This document shows positions 11,558 through 23,188 of a DNA stretch of 64,000 nt, one piece after another. The DNA is from Neoarius graeffei (taxonomy: Eukaryota > Chordata > Actinopteri > Siluriformes > Ariidae), in assembly GCF_027579695.1 (NCBI RefSeq), contig NC_083586.1, forward strand, positions 6,010,001 through 6,074,000, read 5' to 3'. A program made the position numbers and the translations under genes. Every line of letters begins with the position of its first letter. Position 1 is the first letter of the stretch. Below the pieces are notes generated by a model, which saw only the letters and a program-made list of their open reading frames with translations, was not told where the DNA came from and made no database searches.

Positions 11558-13707
11558 CAGGGTATCTGCACATTTTTCAAGTACAAATTTAAAGACTTTT
11601 AAGACCTTTTTAAGACCTCTAAATGGAAAAATTAAGACTGTACCATGGCAAAGAAAAAAAGATAAATACGACAACTTAAAACTGTTTTCTGCAATAGTTT
11701 TTTTTTTTACTAACTTTAAGAATGCACACAATTGGTGAACAACAGGGTGCATCAATGGCAACTGTTAGACATGCAAACAGCTGAAGCAAAGTCATGTGTT
11801 TTGGGCCTGCAGAACTACTGTAGCAGCAAGAAGACTGGAGTTTACTGGAGAAAACACCATGAATCATTTCAAAAACGAAAACAATAAACGGCAAGTAGAA
11901 CCAGCTGAACAACCTTAGCCGGCATTATTTCAATCCCCAAAGATTATCTTTGATGTGTGATTTTGTGCCCGACAGCAAAATCTGTCTGAGTGTGGTACAG
12001 TATACAGCTGGCTGAGGAAGTTCTCGAGCATCTTCTGCATTATAGCAGGTAACAACATAAACCTGTTTATGCAGTCATACAATCAGAGCGTTACATTAAA
12101 CACAGAAAAACAACTCACCTTTCATAACCATTATCAATCAATGTGTTGTAATAACTAAACTAATCATCAGTGCAATTGTTAGATCAATGTTCATTATTCA
12201 AAATGAATCATTATCTATAATCCATGAATAATTGTATTACTACTACTACCACCTACTTTAATAATAAAAACTCAATTTTATAACATTAATAATTACTACT
12301 TATTAGCTATATTAATTAATAATTAATAGAGTAACAATTATTATAATTCAGTATTAATTGCTACTTAATAAGCAGTGATTATCAAAATGTAATTTAATAA
12401 TTAATTAGTAATTATTATCAACTACTACTTAATTATACTAATTAATAAATTGATTATTAAAATGCTATAAAATTGAGTTATAAGATTAGTTAAAATTATT
12501 TAAAAAGTAGTTTATTATTATTATTAGTAGTAGTGATACAAACAATTATTCATGGATTATAGATAATTTGTTTTTAATAGTGAACATTGATATAGCAATT
12601 GTACTGATAACATTAACAACAAGTATTACTAGTAGTGTTATTGTTTATTATTATTATTATTATTAGTAGTAGTAGTAGTAGTAGTAGTACAGTTATTTTA
12701 TATCAATGTTCACTAATTTGTTTGTATTCTACCAATTACTACTTTAATAATTTGTAATAATTTTTAATAACTTAATTTTATAACATTTAATAATCCCTAG
12801 TACTTAATCACTAATTCATAAGTAGTAATGATAATAATTACTATTACTACTAATTATTAGTGGTTGTTAATATTCTTATTATATTAAAAACACTGTTGTA
12901 GACAATGAGTAATAAAACTAAAAAACTTTTTGTACAAATTTATATTGTACTATATTTAGAATTATTGTATTTTCTGGAGTTTTTTAATTGAGTTTTGAAA
13001 TAAAAGGTTGTTTATATATTTATATTAAACTTGGTACAATAAACAATGTTAATTATGTAAAAAAAATATGCTAATCATTATTTCCTATAAGCCCCATTTT
13101 CCACCTGACTTGTGCACATGCATGAACCCCCCTGCATTTCACTCCAGAGCGCTTGACCTCTAACACGCGTGCGCGCCTCGTGTCCGTGAAAAGCCAGTTT
13201 CCCAGTCCGCCGTGTCACCAGCACTGCGGTACCGTCTTTACACACATTTGTGCAATACAGCACTTTTTATCGCAAACGATTCTTCTCCTTATTTTGGGGG
13301 TATTTGTCATCCCCCAACCACTTGTCAGTAAACAGACATCTTCCCATAATTATCAATGCTTTCTAGCGCCCGCGTAAGCTACCTGCGCATCTCTCACTCT
13401 TAACCACCACACCGCCTCCACAATACACCGCACCACACTGCCTCCAGTAGCCTCCTAACGTTAGTTCTTGATCTACAGAATGCACAGAACCAATGCTGCC
13501 CCCAAAAGGTACGCTGGTCACTTAAAATTACGGTTAAAAAAAATACCCCAAACCAGATGGAGACAGACATTTCACTCGTTCGGTCCAAGATTAAATTTAA
13601 TCCCTCCCTTTTGAAAATTCCAGTCATTCCAAACAATTTAAGACGTTTTTAAGCCTTGAAAACCGAAAGTTGTATTTAAGACTTTTTAAGGACCCGTGGG
13701 AACCCTG
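11558..13707. mobile_element. hAT-like element, inner, with AT-rich core
   Basis: Left end CAGGGTATCTGCACA and right end, reverse-complemented, CAGGGTTCCCACGGG; both are followed inward by TTTTTAAGTC-type sequence running toward the interior, a pattern I know from fish hAT families. No intact transposase. A GC-richer block (13080-13700) and a very AT-rich block (12150-13070) suggest a composite history. Target duplication unclear. Confidence 0.5.
12163..12610. repeat. AT-rich palindromic repeat
   Basis: Left arm (about 12163-12250) and right arm (about 12520-12610) are inverted copies sharing CAATTATTCATGGATTATAG and the ATCAATGTTCA segment. A third piece of the arm occurs at 12690-12725. 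The spacer is made of TTA/TAA/TAG trinucleotide-like runs. Foldback-type MITE, or a matrix of AT repeats. Confidence 0.6.
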
Positions 13708-13830
13708 GCCTCGCACCGACCCCTACCCCCCGAAATTTTCTCAACAGATTTATACGTTTCACAAAAATGACGACATTTTCAATGGGAAAAACTCGGAATT
13801 CCGCAGATCCACGGAAAATTCTCATCCCTG

Positions 13831-14198
13831 TCTGCATAGAGCGCCCCCCCCCCCAAATCAGGACACCTGATTCCGCACAGTAACAGCAACGCACGAAAAT
13901 TGTTTGTCGGCGTAAAGAGAAACGGGAACTCGAGGAGAACTCGATCGAATGCTTCACCGCCTTTTTAAGCAACTGGGCAAGTTGCTACAAAAAGGCAATA
14001 AAATATATGTCATTGTTAGAAATGTCTAACCACCTATTATATATGCATGCAAAGTTAACGGGACGTTTTTCAGAGAGAGAGAATTCTAAAGAGTCGTATA
14101 ATAAGTAGCCTAAATTAAAAAGCAGGAAAACACTAAAGCCACGATCTTGGATGCAGCAATGACCCGACAGACTATAATAGATATACAGACTAATAGCT
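13831..14198. other. No recognisable gene
   Basis: Unique sequence between the hAT-like end and the duplicated exon segment. Short open frames only. Confidence 0.4.
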
Positions 14199-14733
14199 AG
14201 AAGGTAGCATTTGTGGATGGAGTTGGCAAAATCTGCCAGAATACCAGAAGGACAAAGAAAATAGCAGGGGAAAAAAAAATCAGATTGCTGAGCAGTGGGC
14301 CCAGTCGTTCAATTCCAGCAAGAATCATTGTGGTTTGCAGTTCCATCATTCTGAGCTGCTATGCCACTTAATGACTCAACGAGCACATTCACGTTATCTA
14401 AAACTTGATGAATTACATTGCTGACATCCACCAATCCACCATTATACACCCTTTAGCTTCGACCAGCACAAAATCTACATTTTCTCGACTGCATACCCAA
14501 ATACAGCTGCACCGCCTTCCTTGCGAGAAAATGGCACCACCATGTAGCCTAACCCCTAGAAGTTAAGGTGCCAATGTGAATGAGTGAACTATGACCCATA
14601 GACCTACGTTGACATTTTTTAATAGGTTTATATTTTTGGTATTGACAGTCACAAGAGGATTACAATAATCTCTTTATATTTAATAGCCTAAATCTTTCCC
14701 AAATACCATCTTCATTTACACACGAGTGGGTTT
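14199..14733 (-). pseudogene. Duplicated first exon of the HECT-like gene
   Basis: Same-orientation copy of 44656-45199, which holds exon 1 of the HECT-like gene. The coding part corresponds to about 14592-14290. The upstream start codon is ATA instead of ATG (14592-14590), the codons near the inner methionine carry a small insertion, and the donor GTAAGT is replaced by a T-rich stretch. Hence a relic, probably the 5' end of a tandem neighbour whose remainder is missing. Confidence 0.7.
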
Positions 14734-15139
14734 TCTACTCTCCATGTACAGTTTTTGTTACATGTTTAGTGATTGAGTTGTCTTGAATTGGTTTAGAGCC
14801 TTGTGTGTGTCAATTGTTCTGGATATTACAGAAGTGTTTGACGCTTATGTTTATATTATGGAAATGTTTGTTCCTGCCTGGTACAATGATATGAGCAGAC
14901 ATACATGTAATGGCTAAGTAAGTAGCCCATAGTCTATTCATGTGTGGACACTTGTACACAATAATGAACACTTAATCTATGTTTTATTCGTTATTTTATC
15001 ATACAATTACTAAACTTATGTATCCCCTCCTCTTCCCTCACAGGATCAACAACTGATGAACAACGTGTCTACCTTCCTACGAACTTGGAATTCACCACTT
15101 CCACCCACACACCCCTAAAAGATAGGACACAGTTCCTAG
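14728..15139 (+). repeat. Inverted-repeat partner of 1516-1926
   Basis: Plus-strand copy of the segment found inverted at 1516-1926. A polypyrimidine tract ending CTCACAG at about 15043 precedes GATCAACAACTGATGA, resembling a splice acceptor. It abuts the stop codon of the HECT-like pseudogene on the other strand. Confidence 0.7.
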
Positions 15140-15441
15140 TCACAGAGCACTGAACACAAGGCCATTCATGAGGGCGTCAACAAAGGCAACTGCAAACTGT
15201 TCCCACGACACACTATCATTGACAAACACATGTAGCTCATTAGAGCAGGTATGGGCTATAGGATGGACCTTGGTGTCATCATGTACGAAAACGATTTTTG
15301 GGCTCGGAGTGAATCCCATGGCTGGTGGAACACTGCTCCCAGTGGCAAAAATTAACACATGACTTGGGGTTAAGGCAGCGATGATGAACTTCTGTTTCTC
15401 ACTGAGGTCTTGGTCCTCCAGTAGATCCAGGAGTTCATGGT
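15140..15441 (-). pseudogene. HECT-like exon 13 (C-lobe)
   Basis: Acceptor CTGTAG before ACCATGAACTC; ends at a stop at 15140. Reads LLDLLEDQDLSEKQKF, then VLIFATGSSVPPAMGFTPSP and AHTCSNEL, the HECT catalytic Cys motif, with no break. Phase 1 agrees with exon 12. Confidence 0.85.
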
Positions 15442-16599
15442 CTACAGAGAGGAATAATTGTCAGCGTGTGTCACATTTATAACTGAAATCACATAGGTAC
15501 ACTACCAGTCAAATATTCCAGATAACACCCACTTCCTTTCCTTTTTAATAAAAACACAGTCAAAGTTTAAGTTAAAATAGCTTTAAAAAGGTAGGTTAGT
15601 GAACAGAGATTAAATGTATGCAAAAACCAAGTCCATTTTCAGGAAAATGCAAAATTAAGTTTTAATAATTTCCAATTAATAGCTATCAAAAAATCAATTT
15701 AAATATAAAGTAAAAACAAATCAAGCCAACCCAGTTGGAGGTGGACTGATATTGAAGTTTATCAGAAATTATATAAATATATTTCTGTAAACTCCCCACA
15801 AATGGACTTCGCAGGGTTGTGCATCTGAACTCCTAGAACAAGCTTACCTAACTCAAACCAAAATAATGAACATCTATAGAATTATGCACGTTTCTCAACT
15901 TCAAATGGACCAACTGCTCATTACTTACAACCCTGCATAGGACTACTACTAGGAAACGCTGTTACCATACTCTTTTGAGCAACATTTGAACAGTGGCGTG
16001 CAGGAGAATAAGCCATGTTAGTATGAAAATGATGAAAAAAGGCAAATAGAAACTGAGGAGAGACAGCTCATCATAACACTTTAAAATGTAGGTCTTTTGT
16101 GATGACAAGCTGAAAAGAAAGTATTTAAAGTGGACCATGAAACAGAATGGCATTATCAAACACTTGGTTCATTTTGGCAGTCTGTCAAGGCGGCAGAAAT
16201 GTGCTTCCTCTGTGTGTGACATCAATACTGAAACATGGAAAAGATAACGTGATGGTCTTGGGTAGCCTGGGCATGCCCATACTTTGTGACGCTGCATCTA
16301 AAATTTCTCGTGTGAGTCAGTCTGGCCAAGCTGCCCATCTCTGCCATTGCAGGGTTCGCCAAATTTTGGGACGTCAATGCACAGCAAGCTCCAATTGGTG
16401 GAGTTTCGGGTTTAAATCGGGTTCGGGTTTTAATATGTTACCGGAATGAGTGGTCTGATTGGTTGTGGCTTCGTCCAGGCATCTGATAGACGCATGGTTA
16501 AGCCCGCCTCTGAGAAATCGGGTAGTACGTTAGATTGGTCATACTAAAACTCGAATGAGTTTTGATTGTCGCATTAGCCAAGCTAGGTCTTCGGCACGA
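15442..16599. other. Intron 12 sequence, no gene
   Basis: AT-rich intronic DNA. Open frames at 15962-16159 and 16147-16449 have no recognisable similarity. Nothing else supported. Confidence 0.5.
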
Positions 16600-16895
16600 C
16601 TGAACCAAAATGGCTACCACAGCATTCTGCAACACCATACATTACCCTACCCTTGTTGGTGAGAGGTTCATCCTACAGCATGATTATGAACCAAAACACA
16701 CTGTATGCCCAAGCTATGTCACACCTATCTGCAACAGGTGTGAGACGTCTGAGGGAGTTTTTCCTTGCCACTGTCACCACAGGCTTGCTCACTGGGGATA
16801 AAATTAGCTCATGTTTTAAGTCATTCAAATTCTGTAAAGCTGCTTTGCGACAACGTTTATTGTTAAAAGCGCTATACAAAAACTTGACTTGAACA
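16600..16895 (+). mobile_element. Tc1 transposase scrap plus LINE/SINE 3'-tail repeat
   Basis: 16650-16700 reads LVGERFILQHDYEPKHT, the second catalytic Asp region of a Tc1 transposase, with no flanking transposase. 16800-16893 ends TGTAAAGCTGCTTTGCGACA ... GCGCTATACAAA, a 3'-tail repeat seen in many fish genomes. Both lie in intron 12. Confidence 0.6.
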
Positions 16896-17020
16896 GGTGT
16901 GTGAAAAAATTCTGAAGACCATCATTTCCATTGAAGAAAAAATGCAAATGTGACGAGATGTGATCTAAAAAGTCTTACTGGTACATTTGGTATCAACATT
17001 CACACTTAATGTATACTTAC

Positions 17021-17204
17021 TTTCTATGCATTGAAGGAAGTCTTTGAAGCTGACAACAACAAGCTCCTCTTTAGCCCTTCTGTTGCTGCCAGTGACCGAA
17101 TATGAGGGCTTAAAAAGACCGGCCACGGTGTCCACATTGCTGGACAGGCGCTGAAGATCCAATAAAGCCCTCATGCCTCAGTGCTGTCGAAGAAGGTCCA
17201 GTAC
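17021..17204 (-). pseudogene. HECT-like exon 12 with TGA
   Basis: Acceptor GGCAAG before GTACTGGACC, donor GTAAGT after 17021. Reads VLDLLRQH, TGA at 17180-17178, then GMRALLDLQRL and SYSVTGSNRRAKEE. The TGA fits a CGA (Arg) that lost its CpG. Phases match exons 11 and 13. Confidence 0.75.
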
Positions 17205-17605
17205 CTTGCCAAGACAAATAGAACAAAAAAAGTTTCTTAAAACAAGAAATTAAAGTTTCACAATACACAGTTTAAATCTAATCTAAACCCAAAAAATGGG
17301 ATCTAGGCAAACACTTGTGCACATGTTTCCAACTTCCCCTGCATGTGCACGACAAATGTTAATTACATTCAAACCTGTATTTTTTTTTCCCCCAACAGAC
17401 ACAAATATAAACCTTTATATTGTGAAAAATGTTTGCCTCAGTGACTACATAAAGATCAGATATATGACAAAATCATATGCACATGGGACAGCAGGAGAAC
17501 AGCAGGTTTAAAAAAAAAAAAAAAAAAAAAGGTACATGATAGAAAAACTAAGACAGAAAAAAACACAATCCTGACAGCAGTACTGTATAAAACTGACAAT
17601 TTTAC

Positions 17606-17803
17606 CCCATAATGAGACAAGCCACAAATGAGCTCATCCAGGCATGGTTTCCTGTGCACAATTCCCCAGTATTCTGTGGCGGCTCGAACGAAGTCCGATT
17701 TGGCGTTTAATGATATTGCACTTGGCCATCCTTCAATGGTGTAGCGCCACTCGCAGCCATCAAGTGCCTCCTGAAGCTCTGCTTCATTGGCAGACATTTC
17801 AAT
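17606..17803 (-). pseudogene. HECT-like exon 11
   Basis: 198 nt, 66 codons, phase 0 at both ends, from IEMSANEAELQEALDG to DELICGLSHYG. Acceptor TTAAG, donor GTAAAA. Intact. HECT C-lobe connecting region. Confidence 0.8.
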
Positions 17804-17959
17804 CTTAACATAAGACAAAAGAAATGGAAACCATAATTTATAATAGGGTAATTGTTCAGCAAACCATGAAGAGATAATTCAGGGCTCAACACTGCAACTA
17901 AATGGTCCCATTTTGCAACCAGAATTGTGGACAACACAAATACACTTCATGCCTACATG

Positions 17960-18425
17960 TCTGAAGATTCTCATTCATCCAGGTAATGTTATCCAAAGGA
18001 GTTAAGTTGTAAGCAACCGGACTTCTTTTTGGAGCTTGAAAGATGCTTTGTTCCTCATCCAAGGAACTTCAGTTTAGAACTAGGAGTCATATCTTTAGAA
18101 AAAGCTGGATCTTTCAAAGACACAGAGGTGCATATCTTGACTAAGGAGGATTGATGGTTTGGGAGGGGAGTGAAGGAAGCCATCTATGTCCATGTGGAAC
18201 AACCAAATTTGAACAGAGGGGGAGGCCTCCATTATCATCTGTCTGCAACTTTGGTTGTTCCAGATTGACAGATGGCTTCCTTCACTCCCCTTTCAAACCA
18301 TCTATCCTAGTTCCCTGACATCACACCAGAAACTGATCAAGTTCCTTGGACAAGGAACAAAACGTCTTTCAAGCTCCAAACTGAAGTCAAGTTGCTTACA
18401 ACTTAACTCCTTTGAGGCACTTCAT
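17960..18425. repeat. Foldback MITE in intron 10
   Basis: Arms around 17990-18080 and 18335-18415 are inverted copies (AAGGAGTTAAGTTGTAAGCA against TTGCTTACAACTTAACTCCT; GGAGCTTGAAAGA against TCTTTCAAGCTCC). Inner arms repeat GAAGGAAGCCATCT / AGATGGCTTCCTTC. No coding. Confidence 0.8.
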
Positions 18426-18493
18426 GACTAGTTAGTCTGGAGCTCTGCAAATTGTGTAAACAAAAATGCCATTATAGATAACACATTTTGTAC

Positions 18494-18717
18494 CTTACGC
18501 AGTGATTCCCTGACATCCACCTCAGGAATGTCTTCCAGGTGCACTTGGGTTTGTCTCATGTCCCCAGACAAAATGTAATCCACCATTGATGGAGCGAAAA
18601 AGGATGGTGCTTGACCTCCTTGAACTATAATGGTGGCGAGCATCTGTCCGATGACTTGGAAAGTGCCCTTGCGTATGAGGCTGACATTTACTTTTGGAAC
18701 AAATCCATTGCTCATCT
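18494..18717 (-). pseudogene. HECT-like exon 10 (N-lobe)
   Basis: 224 nt. Acceptor GTTTAG, donor GTACAA. Reads MSNGFVPKVNVSLIRKG, VIGQMLATIIVQGGQAPSFF, DIPEVDVRESLRK. Enters in phase 1 as exon 9 leaves it. Intact. A palindrome-filled MITE begins only 37 bp upstream of the acceptor. Confidence 0.85.
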
Positions 18718-19251
18718 CTAAACACAGATAGAGAAGTAGAAGATAAGGGCAATGGCCGGGTTTCCCAGATGCAGTCAAGAATTTCTTCTTAAGGCTCCCA
18801 TAAGAAGCCACCGCGTTTCCCAAAATGCTTCTAAACCTAAGAAGACCTGCCATTAAGAGGGATCTCAAAGAAGGGTCTGGAGCATTCTTAACACCCTTCT
18901 TAGCGACAAAACACTGGAAACAACGCCACCTTGGAGATCAAGCAACGTGACACTAAGCAAATAGATATTAATGCAATGCGTCTGTCCCGATTGTGTTTTT
19001 CCCCATTTTTCCTTTTTTTCATGCACCACTACTACCCATGAAGTGTCAAAAATTTGGGGGGAAATATGTCCTCTATGGTACCATGTGTTTGAAATGTTTT
19101 ACCACAGTTCCCCAATTTCTCCCTACTGTTTTTGATAAATATTTAATATTTATTTTAGGAATGTTCTGTGCTATATTTACTCCTCCTACTTGATCGCTTG
19201 TTGAACGCTAAAGCAACTCAAGATTCAGTGCATAAGCTGAATAAGGTTTAA

Positions 19252-19898
19252 AGCGATACTCTGGAATTTTGGACATAGGACCTCATTTCCTAGTTAGCCA
19301 GAGTGTTGATGTGCGAAGACACTTGACATTCCATGCAGTCCTTGTAGTTGCAGAGGTTGCTGGTGCTAGGCTAGTGAAAGTGAATGGCCTTTTAATAGCC
19401 TGCCACTAAAACCAGTCTTACTCAATCCACAAAGCACCTGAAGCAAATCAATTATGCCAGACTGTCGATATGAACGTCTGCGTCGATCGCATGATTTTAG
19501 AGGTAAACCAAACTTGCATTTATGTTCATTATGTTATGTCTGAGCAGCAACAGCGATTTGTACTGTACAAATCGCTGTTGCTGCTCAGACATAACATAAC
19601 ATAATGAACATAAATGCAAGTTTGGTTTACCTCTAAAATCATGCGATCGACACAGACGTTCATATCGACAGTCTGGCATAATAACTGATTTGCTTCAGGT
19701 GCTTTGTGGATTGAGTAAGACTGGTTTTAGTGGCAGGCTATTAAAAGGCCATTCACTTTCGCTAGCCTAGCACCAGCAACCTCTGCAACTACAAGGACTG
19801 CATGGAATCCCAAAAAAAAAAAAAAAAGTGTCTTCACACATCTCTAATACTCTGGCTAACTAGGAAATGTCCCATGTCAAAAATTCCAGAGTATCGCT
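19252..19898. mobile_element. Near-perfect 647-bp palindromic MITE with TTAA duplication
   Basis: Ends AGCGATACTCTGGAAT and its complement; TTAA directly outside both ends (19248-19251, 19899-19902). The two arms meet at about 19564 in TTGTACTGTACAA with essentially no loop. Central arms look perfect over more than 100 bp. The right arm alone has an A-run near 19807-19826. Confidence 0.9.
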
Positions 19899-20166
19899 TT
19901 AACACTTTGCCTTTCCAACACACAACTGACACAGAATTTAACATAGCTGGAAAATAATCAGCTGAGGCTTGACGACGGTCCAATGGGTGCAGTTCAATCA
20001 GCTACTCTGGGATCGACTGATCAATTCACTCCAGTTAAGAAGGCAGTTCAAGAAGGTTCTTAGAACATTGGTTAAGAAGGGCATAAAGAAGGCGTTTGGC
20101 AAACATTAACATTTCCTCTTAGCGGACCTCTTCTTAAGAGCCTTCTTAACCCCTTAAGAAGGCTCT

Positions 20167-20992
20167 TAAAGGGGAACTCCGGCACATTTGAAGCTAAATC
20201 ACATTGCTAGAGGTGTTCAAGTAATGACAGTAGCCAAGACAGCGAAAATTGGTGCTCCCTGTGTGAAGATTACGCTGCTAAAGTGAACCTTTCATTCTAG
20301 CCAAATAGCCAGATGCTAGCATGGTGATGTGGACAAATTCTAAACTTTCAGGTAAAAACAACAACTTGTACACTGCAGAAGCTTGACACCACTTTCTAAA
20401 CCATCTGACAATATAGTCACCGGCCTCATGAACAAAAACGATATGCCTGGTTCACACATTAGTGGTATGGGAACGTTACAAAACTTTATAAGCAGCCTTT
20501 CAAACTACCCCTGTTGGTTAGCGTGCACCTGTGAAAGCCCAAAAGAGTCGATTGCCGATATAACCCTTCAAAATATATAATTACTTTGTGTATGGGGATC
20601 TCAGCAATAGACTCTTTTGGGCTTTCACAGGCACATGCTAACCAACAGAGGTAGTTTGAAAGGCTGCTTATAAAGTTGTTTTGTAACGTTCCCATACCAC
20701 TAATGCGTGAACCAGGCATATCGTTTTGTTCGTGAGGCTGGTGACTTTGTTGTCAGATGGTTTAGAAAGTGGTGTCAAGCTTCCATAGTATGCAAGTTGT
20801 TTTACCTGGAAGTTTAGAATTTGCCCACATCACCACGCTAGCCTTTGGCTATTTGGCAAGCATGACAGGCTCACTGTAGCAGCGCAATTTTCACACAGAG
20901 AGCACCAATTTTCGCCTTCTTTTGAATACTGTCATTACTCTACCACCTCTAGCAATGGGATTTAACTTCAAATGTGCCAGAGTTCCCCTTTA
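20167..20992. mobile_element. 825-bp palindromic MITE
   Basis: Ends AAAGGGGAACTCCGGCACAT and ATGTGCCAGAGTTCCCCTTT. Arms pair over nearly their whole length (for example ACACATTAGTGGTATGGGAA against TTCCCATACCACTAATGCGT), with a short spacer around 20560-20600. Target duplication not clear. Confidence 0.85.
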
Positions 20993-21375
20993 TAACTGGG
21001 AAACCCGGCCAATGATGACTCAACAACAAATGAATAATTAATTATGAGGCAGTACACATTTAAAAACAGACCATTACTTGGGAAAAGAAGGAAGATAATT
21101 GTGTTTGAATAGTGTTTTAGACCTGGGGGTGGTTTCATGGATTAAAGCAAAAAAAAAAATCTGACTGAAAAAAAGCTCCATGTCATTGGCCTCTACCACG
21201 TCAGCGATGTGTCAAATTTTAAACGCTGTGTGTTGTCCATTATCCCCTCGGCCCCTACTTATAGTACATTTACATAATTTTAACAATGACTAAAGCTAAG
21301 GCAAGACTTTACCATTGTCATTACTGGCTATAAATGATGAAACATCAAGTTTTCAGCGCAAAGTGCAAATTTATT

Positions 21376-21768
21376 TCAACAATACTTTAGTAATGCACAA
21401 CAGTGATTAAGAGAAAAGTGCAAGTGCAGTCGAACTTGAACCATGCTTTCAAAAGAGTGGAACAGAAAGAAAAATAAGAATCTGTTGACATAAAACCAGG
21501 AAACAAGAAACGTAAAGTGAAAGTTCACTTTTTCTGCTTCTTCGCAGTGAAGCCAAAGGCATCTATTTTTTGCCATTGCTTCCATAGACTTTCTTTTATG
21601 GCAAACTACACAAAAGCACACACCTGCCATTTTCATCTTTTTGCACCATGAGCTAAATGGCTTGCCATTATCGCCCATTTCATTTCGCCAAGCCCATCTC
21701 CACTTATTCTTTACCGTTTTGTTGATGTCTGACACATCTGTGCCTTCATTTAAAAGAAGCGCGTCCAT
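21376..21768 (-). pseudogene. hAT-related zinc-finger (BED-like) fragment
   Basis: 130-codon frame. Reads KNKWRWAWRNEMGDNGKPFS and CFCVVCHKR, resembling the N-terminal zinc-finger part of hAT-type transposon proteins in fish; after that it degenerates into Phe-rich sequence. No transposase core follows. Family assignment is from memory of the pattern. Confidence 0.4.
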
Positions 21769-22255
21769 GCTGGCAAAACCAAAAGTAATTTGACGCGCTC
21801 TAGTGATGGAAATCGAAGGGCCTATGTCAGGTGGCCTTGTACGCAGTACTGGAGTTGAGGGGGGATGTGGGGGGAGGCATCCCCCTTCTGAAATAAAAAT
21901 CTCAAATCATCCCCCTTATAAAACAGCCATCCCCCCATCACATCCCTTGGGACATTTTACTGATTAATGTGGAAATTAGCCTACTATTATTTTAACAAAT
22001 ATTACTACTATTTCAGCATTAGAGGCTTTGCGCAGTGATAGCCTACATGTAGCCGGATAAAAAAAGACGCATATTTATTTATTCGGTTGCACCTCTCATT
22101 CACACCTATACGGAGGTTTAAGTCACTGAAAACAGCTACTTTCGCAAACTCGGGGCAGAGTGGAGATTTCTGAAAACTCCATCTTCAGACACTCGTGTAA
22201 ATCGGGAAAACGAAGCAACAGTGGGTGAGAGGGCATGCGTGAATATAATGAGTAA
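21769..22255. other. Repeat-like spacer
   Basis: Contains CAGTACTGGAGTTGAGGGGG at 21846, which looks like a hAT terminus, and a CCCCCTT-rich segment; no partner end found. Otherwise nothing. Confidence 0.35.
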
Positions 22256-23188
22256 TAGTCAGGTCATAATGTAAGGTTCTGTGACCATCCTCTGGCAACA
22301 ATGTTTTGATGATTGATTTGACCTCTATGGACCCTTTAGAAAAGATTTAGCTCCCATGTCCCTCCCAAAAATCCCGGCATTTTTTGTTACAGAGCCAAAT
22401 TCAAAATGGCGCCCGGCGCCATCTCTAAAAAATAACTTTTGAGCTGAATGACCTAGAATCATGTATGAAGGCACTTTTTCACACAAGTCAGCCATGAGGA
22501 TTCCAAATCTGACACCATTTTGATAATACAACTTTGTTTTGATCACGTAATTCAAGATGGCTGCCATCTAGTACAATAGTTCTCAACCTTTTCAGGCCGT
22601 GACCCCCCAATTTATGTGAAAGTACGTACAGTACATCAAGAGCGACCTACAGTACGCTACTGAGTAGCCAAGGTGCTTTTACTTTGAGTTTCTTACATTA
22701 TCACCCCCCCCCCAAAAAAAAAACCTTGTGTCTTGACCCATAGGTTAGAAAACATAACTTTTGTTTAAAAGCAAAAAAAGGCCAGTGAGTAATGCACTCA
22801 TACTATTTTGTTCATTTTATATTGTGCACATCATACCCAGTTTTCTTGATTCTAACTCTTTACCTTTCATGCCTTGACATGTCCTTTAGCAACGTCTCTG
22901 GCGACTAAAAACATCTAGCTACTTTGGCGACTTTTTGGCAATTCTAAAAACCTCATCTAGCGGCTTTGGCGACATTATGGCAAAAAGCTTGTCTTTTAAG
23001 TGACAAAATCATTGTTTTTCAGCATAACTATAGCTCTGCACCATGGTCAGAAACATCTCTCATAGCATCACCACATGCTGCTTGTTTAGTGCTGCTACTT
23101 GTTGCCTCAGTCATTCTTTTGAGCCCACAGTGAGGGGAGCTAGATATTTGATCTGTAAAGACAAATGTAAAGACAGTGTTCATGCTGC

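Larger units (their letters stand above)
10886..13830. mobile_element. hAT-like non-autonomous element, outer
   Basis: Left end CAGGGATGAGAA at 10886 and right end TTCTCATCCCTG ending 13830 form a 12-bp terminal inverted repeat typical of hAT elements. Flanks read TCTACAT and TCTGCAT, a possible imperfect duplication. No transposase frame is visible. It contains another element (11558-13707). Confidence 0.5.
18755..21009. mobile_element. MITE with GCCGGGTTTCCCAG ends, hosting two palindromes
   Basis: Ends GCCGGGTTTCCCAG (18755) and CTGGGAAACCCGGC (21009), flanked by CAATG on both sides (18750-18754, 21010-21014). Subterminal parts carry many CTTCTTAAG/AAGAAGG motifs in both orientations. The element itself is only about 800 bp; the rest is two inserted palindromes. 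Confidence 0.8.

Noticed and set aside
13078..13636. Short frames in the GC-richer block of the inner hAT-like element as a transposase exon
   Set aside because: No zinc-finger or transposase motif could be seen.
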